From: CAYRYU01 sp964428355
Lineage (GTDB): Bacteria > Muiribacteriota > Ozemobacteria > Ozemobacterales > Ozemobacteraceae
Length of the DNA: 21,743 bases
Direction: 5' to 3'
Assembly: GCA_964428355.1 (NCBI GenBank)
Contig: CAYRYU010000113.1
Coordinates: 1-21,743, forward strand
The position numbers were made by a program, and so were the translations under genes. The notes beneath the pieces are model-generated. The model did no database searches. It saw only the letters and a program-made list of their open reading frames with translations, and was not told the origin of the DNA. Below are positions 1 through 9,000 of the stretch, in pieces. Position 1 is the stretch's first letter. Each line of letters begins with the position of its first letter.

Positions 1-37
1 CCTAAAACAAAATCTGCCGCCCGAAAGCGGCAGATTT
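1..37 (-). terminator. Intrinsic terminator of the giant lipoprotein gene
   Basis: An 11-bp perfect stem (AAATCTGCCGC at 10-20 pairing with GCGGCAGATTT at 27-37) encloses a 6-nt loop. Read on the minus strand, the stem is followed by TGTTTTAGG, so with the stem's own TTT there is a T-rich tail. It starts 13 nt past the TGA of the giant gene, as expected for a rho-independent terminator. On the plus strand the tail is the weaker TTTCGTTTCGG, so it may also act on a convergent gene left of the window. Confidence 0.85.
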
Positions 38-50
38 CGTTTCGGTAATC

Positions 51-3000
51 TCAGGGCGTAAAGAGGGTAACACCGAAGGGATTCGAGATCCCGAGCGGAT
101 TCCCCAGCTCGAACATCCGGAATTCATAGTTGCCCGCGGCAATCCCGGACAACTGGAAACCCACGGTGGTATCCGACCAGGTTGCGGACGTGTTCAGGAC
201 TTCACGAACGACCGTCGGAGGAAGGACCGTCATGTTCAGAAGCCGGAGTGCCCGGGTCGCGGATGCCACCTGGGGGCCGAACCCGGATCCGAAAACCGGG
301 ACATCCTGGTTGTTGGGGAGGTTCGCCGGGGGGGAGGCCTGCCCGTAGACATTGATGATCACCGGGGCGGTGGCGGAAGGGAGGGTGGGATTCGATGGCT
401 GATCGAGCAGATCGAGCCAGGCGTCGTCGTAGTAGGAGTCGGCCTCGCCCATGCCCACGAGCATGCTCGTCACGCTGGTAGGAATGTTATGGGTGCTTGT
501 GTAGACGAGGTTTCCTTCGACGTAGAACTTCACGATCCGGTCGGGCTGGACGACGATCTTTCCGCAGTGCCAGTTGTCGCCGTCGGGCAACCCTGTCGGG
601 ATGGAGAGGGCACCGCTGTCCTCGGTGGTGAGGGTTCCGCCGTTGTCCCAGACCACGCAGGCCTGAACCTTGTTCGCCATCGTCGGGTGGGTGGTTCCGT
701 AGATCCGGAGCCAGGCATATCGGTGGGAGGGGAGCATCGGCATCTGGCCGACGAACATCTGGGAGTATTTCGAGGTGTCACCGTTGTGCTTCATGCTGGA
801 CTTGAACTCGAAATACTTGCTGCCCACGGCGAAGGGCCCGGTCGCCGTGTAGAGGAAGGAGGGGCTGGCCACCACGGCTCCGGGAGCGGGGTTGCCCACT
901 CCGCCATCGTTGATCGCGCTCCCGCCGGCATCGGTGTTGATCGACCACTTGTTCAGGGTGCCGTCGGAGAAGTCGTCGAAGAACAGGTGGCCCGTGGGAG
1001 TTGCGGTTCCGGCGATGATGTTCAGGGCCAGCATCTGGCTCGCCGTCGCGCCGTCGGCATCGGTCACCATCAGGTTCACGTTGAAGTTCCCGGTGGAGGT
1101 CGGAGTCCCAACGATCAGGTTCCCCGAGGCCACGAGAGGAGTGGGAAGCGGGCTGGCCATGAACGTATAGGGGGTGGTCCCGCCGGTGGCGATGGTTGCA
1201 TAGACGAACGGTGTTCCGACCGTCGCGGTTGCGATCGCGGGGGATGTGATCGTCAGCGCCCCTGCAGCCGAGATACTGAGGGCCAGCATCTGGCTCGCCG
1301 TCGCGCCGTCGGCATCGGTCACCATCAGGTTCACGTTGAAGTTCCCGGTGGAGGTCGGAGTCCCAACGATCAGGTTCCCCGAGGCCACGAGAGGAGTGGG
1401 AAGCGGGCTGGCCATGAACGTATAGGGGGTGGTCCCGCCGGTGGCGGTGATGGCATAGACGAAGGGTGACCCGACGGTGGCATTCGCCAACTGCGGTGAG
1501 GTGATGGTCAGGGCGCCACCTCCGCCGGGAAGGATGGTGAGGGCCATCATCTTGCTGGCTGTGGCTCCGTTCGCATCGGTCACCATCAGGTTGATGTTGA
1601 AGACCCCGGGATCGGTGGGGGTTCCCATGAGGTGGCTCCCGGTGGCAACCAACCACGCGGGAAGCGGAGAGGCGAAGAAGACGTAAGGTGGTGTCCCACC
1701 CGTGGCTGCCATGTCGTAGGTGAAGGGCGTCCCGACTGTGGCGGTGGCGCAATCCGGGGAGGTGATCGAGAGGGGGGCTACCCACCCCTGGAGGGCGACG
1801 GTGCTGAAGCTGGGGGGAACCCCGGGCTCGCTCGAGCCGTCGACGAATGCGTGGCCGAACATGTTGCCGTCGGCTCGGTTGCCTTCGATGCTGAACTCCC
1901 ACCAGGGATTGGCCCGCAGGTTGGTTGTCCTGATCAGGAACTTCGCGAGGCCGCTGGGAGTGATGAACATATGACCGCCCCTCAAGCCCGTGACCTGGGG
2001 GGAGGTAACGGAGGTGACCTGGCCGAGGGCATTTACCTCGAAGCTCACATTCGTCGAGGCGGAGGAAGGCGCGGAGGTGTTGTAATCAAGATAGTTCACG
2101 TTGACCGTTCCCTGCCAGGTTCCCTGGGCTGCGCCCACATCGGAAACTCTTTCGAGCGTTCCGGTCACGTCACCCCAGGCGAAGACACCGGCGTTCGGCC
2201 CCGTAAGGGCCCCGGTGATCGTCGCCGGATCCAAGGTTCCGTCGCTTCCGTAGAGCGTCGAGATGGTGAATGAGCCGTTGGTTTGGACGGAATAGGTTCC
2301 CGACGCCATGGAAACCGCGCCGAAATCCAGGATGTTGCCGTTCCCGTCGGGAAGGACGTAGAAGATCCGCATCCCGCTCGAGGCGCTTCCACCCTGCATA
2401 AGCCAGGGTCCATTGAAGGAACCGTTGGTGAATCCGCCGGCACCCGTTACTCCGATGTAGAAGGTCTTCACAGCGGTTGCTCCGAGGTTGTCGGTGACGC
2501 GAACCTCGAAGGTGAAGGTTCCCGGGGTTCCGGGAGTCCCTGTGACCATTCCTGCGGTGTGATTCAACCAGGCGGGCGGAGTCCCGAGGGTCTGCCAGGT
2601 ATAGGGCATGGTTCCACCATCCGCCAGGAGGGTCATATTGAACATCGTTCCGACCTCGGCGGCCTGAACCTGTCCGTTGGTGATCTGGAGCGCACCGCCG
2701 GTGCCGGAGATGGCGATGTAGAGGTTCCTGGTGGCACTTGCACCCAGGCTATCGGTCACATCGACCTGGATGGCGAAGGTGGCGATCGTATCAGGAGTTC
2801 CTGTGATCATACCCAGATTGTGGATTAGCCACTCGGTTCCGGCACCCATAGGGGTAACCACCCATGTATAGGGCGCGACGCCGCCCGATGCAAGCAGGGT
2901 CATGTTGAACGGGGTTCCTACCTGACCGGTCGTGATCTGCTGGTTCACGATCGAAAGAGCGGGGGGTTGGACTCCCTGCTGGATCGTGATGTTGAACGGA

Positions 3001-6000
3001 TTGGAGATCATTTCCCCAGCGGGATTATAGATGCAGACCTCATAGGTTCCCGCAACGGTGATTCCCTCGAGGGAAACCGGGATCGAGGTGTTGGTCCAGG
3101 GAGTCACCGAGTTCGGCAGGGAGAGAACTTCCGCCGGGGTAGCATAATGGACGTCCACGATCTTGAGGAACCTCGTGGGAGACGCACCCATCATGGAGGC
3201 TCCGAAATTCGTTCCCTCGACGTTGATGAAGGCACCGAAGGGAACCACCACGTTACCCTCGGTCAGGCCGTTGATGGTCTGGATGAGGGGCGGGGGAGGA
3301 AGGGTCACGAACACGTTGAAGGTGTTGGACAGAAGTGCGCCCGTGACTGCGTTGTAGATTCCGAGGGTGTAGGTGCCGACCGGAACGCCCACGATGTTCA
3401 GCTCGATGTTTCCTGGGAACCAGTTTGTAGTGGCATTTCCGATCAGCCGGACGGTCATGGTTCCGTTCATCAGCTTCAGTTGCTTCGTGACGGTTGTGTC
3501 GAGGGGCCCGAACCCGCTTCCGGAAACCATCATCGGAATGTGGTTGGGAACCGCCGAGCCGGAAACCATGTTGTTGACAGCCTGGATGCTGGGAATCTCG
3601 GTGACCGGGGCTTCCACGACGACCCAGCCGAGGACCGTTCCGGTGCTCCGCTGGACGATCTCGACGCGGGCTCCGGAGGGAATCGGGATCGAGAACGGCA
3701 TGGTCGCAACGAGCGGACCGACCGAGGTAGTCAGGTTGGGAAGGAGGACGACGCAGCCCTGGATAGTCGTCTGGGTCACGGATTTCTCGAAAGCCACGGG
3801 ACCCGCATTCACGAACATCGTTGCGGAGCCGGTGTAGCCGGTATCGATATTACGTATGTAGACTGCCACGTCGGAGAGGATCGTGGAGCTGAGATCGACC
3901 GGGGGCGTGAACACCACGTGGTCCCTGAAGATCGGGGTTACGGGGATCTCGCCGCCCACCTCGACCTTGATCGCCCTGGCCAGGACGGCGGAATCCGATC
4001 CGTTAACGCGGACCGGAACAGGGTTTCCACTCAAGGCATTGGCATACTGGGGGAATGCCCAGCCCCAGACGTCGTTGGAGACATCGGTGTTTGCTCCCAC
4101 GTCGCAGGCGAGAAGCTCATCGACGGTGGTGAAGGGGTTTCCGCCAAGGATCGGGATCCAGTAGACTCCGGTCGCGGCGGGAACAGCCGTATTGATGGTG
4201 ATCGTCTTGCTCCAGGTTCCCGTCGCGAGGTTGGAATAGATCGAATTCTTGACCTGGTTGTTCCATGAATAGGTGTAGCCGACGGGGAAAACCTCGGTGT
4301 TGGGCCCGAAGCGATAGATCCGCAAGGTAACCGACCCCACGAGGTTCCCGCCATTGGGAACGCGAATCACCGGGGCCACGGGATCGAGGGGTGCCCCGTT
4401 GAGCATGACCGATTCGAAGTTGATGATCGAACCGTTGGCAGGGAGATTCACGACCGGGGGAGGCTCGACGTTCCCGGCCGGGACAACCTGGACTTTGATC
4501 GCACGGGCCAGAATCAGCGACGGGCTTGCGTTAACGACGCAGCCGACCGGCATATTGTCGAAGGCCTGGCCCAACTGGTTCTGGGTCCAGTTCCAGACGT
4601 CATTGGTGGTATCGGCCATGAAGGTTCCGGTATCGCAGCCGAAAAGCTCGTCCAGGTTCCTGAACGGTGCGCCCGCGAGGATCGTGATCCAGTATTCGCC
4701 CGTAGTAGTGGGAGCCCGGAAGACCAGCGGGGTCCGGATCACATGCACCCCGGGGGGCAGGTTCACATTGATGGGCCGTTTGGCCGTGTTGTCCCAGGAG
4801 AAGGTGAAACCGACGGGGAAGGTGGCAAGGGCCGGGCCCTTCCGTTCCATCGTGAGGTCGAACTCCGCGGTAACGGTCGCACCGGCCTCGGCCTGGATGA
4901 TGGGGTGGTATGGATCGATCGGTAGTCCGTTATGGGAGAAAGCGTTGAACTGCATGATCGAGCCGAACGCGGCAACGGGAGGAGCGGCGTTGGAGCCGAC
5001 ATGGATCTTGATCACCCTTGCCAGGACGCGGCGGGGATTTCCGCCGAAGACGACCTCGACGGGGTACCCGAGCCAGGCCTGGTTGATCTGGGAAAGAGCC
5101 CAATCCCAGACATCGTTGCCGTTCCCGAAGATCGGGGTTCCGGCAATCGCGGGATCGCAACCGAGAAGCTCGGCGAGTCCACCCGCCTTGACCGGACCGG
5201 CCAGGATGAAGATCTCGTAATCCCCCGGAAGAGCGGGGGCGGTGAAATCGATCGGAACATTGAACGAGTGCTGGCCGACTCCCAGGCTGGGGGAGATGAT
5301 CTGTCGGAAATCCCTGTCCCATTTGATTGCTGCGACGACGGGGAACGTGGCCACTCCTTCCATCCGGTCGATGAGAACATTCAGGTAACCCGTGATCGAG
5401 GCGCCGGGAGCGACCGCCATTTCGGGTTGGGCGGGATCGAGAACCATGTCGTTCAGCATAATGTTGGTGAAGTTGATCTTCGACCCGAATGCGGGGAGCT
5501 GGAAGTTGGGGTCGACAACGATCACCTTGATCGCGCGGACGATCGGCGCAACCTGGAACCCGTTGAAGTTCCACTGGATCGGGAAGCCGTGAACCGCCTG
5601 GCTGAACTGCATTTCAGTCCAATTCCAGATGTCGTTCCCGTTTCCGAGAGTCCCGTCCTGGTCGCACGAAAGAAGCTGTCCGAGGTTCGCCCCGGGGCCG
5701 GTGATGACCGGAATCCAGTAGATGCCGGGAGTGACGGGTGCGGTGGCGACGATTCCCATTGCCACAGTGGAGGTTCCCAACGCGGCATTCGCGGAAAGCG
5801 GGAACCGGGCAGCGGGATCCCAGGAAAGGGCGCCGCCCAACGGGAAAGTCACCGTCGCCGGGCCATTTCGAACCAGCTCGACGCCCAGGGTCGCGATGAT
5901 GCTTTCTCCGGGGAGAACGGTGAAGTTGGGTTCGGGAACCAGATCGAGGGGGTTGCCGTTTACGTGCCCGCCCATGAAGCGAATACGGGAACCGAAGGCC

Positions 6001-9000
6001 GGAGGAGCAACCTCGGGATCGAACACGATGACCTGGATCGCACGGGCAAGGAAGGTTCCTTTGTGGCCGTCGATCTGCCCCTCGACGGGAGCGCCATGCA
6101 GTGCCTGGCCGAACTGGTTGAGGGACCAATCCCAGACGTCGTTGAGGTTGCCGAAGATCCCCGCGGCGGGCCCGCCCCGCGAAACATCGTGGTCGCAGCC
6201 GAGCAGCTCGTCAATGGTGCTCATCGGACCCGCGATGATGGGAATCCAGTAGATACCGGGAATGTTCGGGGCAGTGTCGACGATATTGAACGGGATGTCG
6301 TGCGATCCCGGAATCACGTGGTCGCGAATCGCGTGTTTTGTATCACGCATCCAGGAAACGGTTCCCGCGACGGGGAAGACTTCGGTTGCGGGCCCGAGGC
6401 GCTCGAGGTGGATCGAGAAGGAGCCCATGATCGAAGCGCCCTTGGCGACTTCCAGAACCGGGTTCGTCCGATCGAGGAGTTTCCCGTTGAGGTTGATCCA
6501 GTTGAAGTTCATCGTGGAACCGAAGGCCGGGGGCCCCTGGTTCTCGTCGATCACGACGATCTTGATCGCCCTGGCGAGGAAGCGGGCGTTTGCGCCGTTG
6601 AGGATTCCGTTGACCGGGTTCCCCATGAAGGCGTTCGTGAACTGCTCGGCGGTCCACTTCCAGACGTCATTTCCGTTGCCGACGGTTCCGTCGGAATCGC
6701 AGGCGAGGATCTTGAGCGCCGAGTTCTGGGTCCCGGCGAGGATCACGATGTAATACTCGCCCGGCGTTGTCGGAGCGTTTTTGGTGAATTCGTACTTCTT
6801 GGTGAAGCTTCCTACCCCGAGGTTCATTCCGAGATCTGCAATCTCGGTGTCATCCCAGGAAAGGGTTCCGGCAACTCCGAAGAGCGTCGCGGGATCGCCC
6901 ATCCTGTTGACCATGAATTCGATCGAGCCGGCAACCGCGCCGCCGGGAGCGACCGTTACCACCGGGGCATCGAGCGCCCGGTCGAGGCCGTTCACGGTGA
7001 CCTTCGAAAGCGCGATTCCAGACTGCTGCATCACGACGGGGAGATCGGGCAGATCGATCACCTCGACCCCGGCATTGTCGAAGAAGCTCTTGGCATCGCC
7101 GAGAAGGACCCTGACAGGAACCGTGATCTCGGGAATCGCATGGGTGCTGAGGTAGATCACCTGACCGTCGAGCAGGAACTCGATGCGGCGGTCGGGCCGG
7201 ACAACGATGTTTCCATGGTGCCATCCGTCGCCGGTCGGAACCCGCAGCGGGGGGCTGATCTCAACGTCACCCGAGGCGGTGCCGTATCGGACCCTGGCTA
7301 CGACGGCGTTGGCCAGGTCGGGATGGCCGCTTCCATGAACCGCCATCTCGGCGATGCGTTCCCACTCGCCGTTGTTTTCCTTGACGATCGCCATTGCGGC
7401 GAGTTTCTGAAGGGCCAGGTTGGCATTTCCCTGCTTGATGTCGGCCCCGAAGTTCAGGGCTTTCTTCTGGAGGGAGAACGTCTGATTGGAAATCAGGAAG
7501 AGCTTCCCCATGGTAAAATTGAAGTAGTCGAGGGCGACACAGGGGAAAGGCTTTCCGTCGTTGGGCGTGATCTCGATCTTCGCGCCCGTGATCTCGTTCA
7601 CCTGCAGCCATTTCCCGAGGTTTTCGGAGAAATCGTCGAAGAAGGTCATGTTTCCGACGATCTCGGACGAGGGCTTCACGAGGATGCTGACGCCCTGGGA
7701 GAAGGACATTCCGCCGTTGTTGTCGTATGCCTTCGCGCTGAAAACGTATGCTCCGGCGTTGTCCAGGGTCTGGTACATGCTGTAGGGGGCGGTTGCGCAC
7801 TCGCCGACCTTGACGCCGTTCAGGTAGAACTCGACCCTGGCGACGGCACCGTCGGTGTCGGTGGCGGTCGCGAGGACCCTGACCGCGGCGGGAGCCTTGA
7901 AGATGGCTCCCTGGGTGGGAGATGCGATCTCGACCTGCGGGGGAACGTTCTGCCAGGCGGCGAACAACTGGTCGAAGAACTCGCCGGCCTCCAGGAACCG
8001 TCCGCCGAAACGCTTGTCTTCAGTGCCGTCGGGTTTCAGGATCAGGAATGCGGGAACCCTTGTTACCGCATACTTGGTAAAGAAAGTGGGATGGGTCAGC
8101 CGTCCGAGCTTGACCGGGATGAACAGCTGGTTGAGGTTTTCGATGATCCGGAAGTCCTTGAACGTTACGTCTTCGAACCTCTGGCAGTCGAGGGTTTCGG
8201 AAGCAACCCCCTGGCCACCGGCGGAGAAGTATACGAAAACCCGCTTCATCTCGGTCTTCCCACGCGAAATGGCGAAGGTCAGATCATCGCCCCAGTCGAT
8301 CGAGGTCTGCGTGGGGGGAAGGATCTTCACGGGAACGCTCGTTGCGACCCCGACCCCTCCGAGGTTGTCGAAAACCACGGCGTGGATCATGAAGGTTCCC
8401 GAGGCCATCGGACGCCAGGTGAAGGAATACGGATAGCTGGTGTCTTCACCCATCCGGTAGCCGCCGTTGAAGAACTCGACGCGGGAGACGGTCCCATCGA
8501 CATCGACCGCATTGGCTTCGATGACGACATCCTTGCCAAGCACCGACTCGGCTCCCGACGCCGGGGCCGTGATCTCGACCGCGGGAAGGATGTTGGTGGT
8601 GGAAGCGGGAATCGGGGGAGGAACATCGAGGTCCTTGCCGTCAACGGGGTTGACCCTGAAGAAGCGGGACCAGCCGCTGGTGGGGTCCTGGACACTGACC
8701 AGGAAGGCATCGACGCCGTTGTACTGAACGCTTTCGACCGTGGGGTTCGGAACCGCCGAGGTCGGGGTGATCTCCTTGTTGAACCTTCTGACCCAGACCA
8801 GGCCGTTTCCTTCGGCATCCTTGGAGGAAATGCTATTCGCTCCGTCCCAGGCGAACAGGATCGGGCAATGGTTCTCCTCGTCGGTGCCGCCTACGATGAT
8901 TCGGCCGGTGCTCATGAAGAAGATGGTGCCGCAGAATCCGGGGTTGTAGCACTTGGCCATTACCTTGCCATCGGGATCGATCTTGGTGATTCCGAAGTGC

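Noticed and set aside
1..37. Inverted repeat considered as a mobile-element end or attachment site
   Set aside because: The stem-loop with a T-rich tail 13 nt after a stop codon is fully explained as an intrinsic terminator, and no transposase or target duplication is present.
2967..4268. A 433-codon plus-strand open frame opposite the lipoprotein gene
   Set aside because: Same cause: an antisense shadow of the IPT and sixth-repeat region, with low-complexity product and no ribosome site or homology that I recognise.
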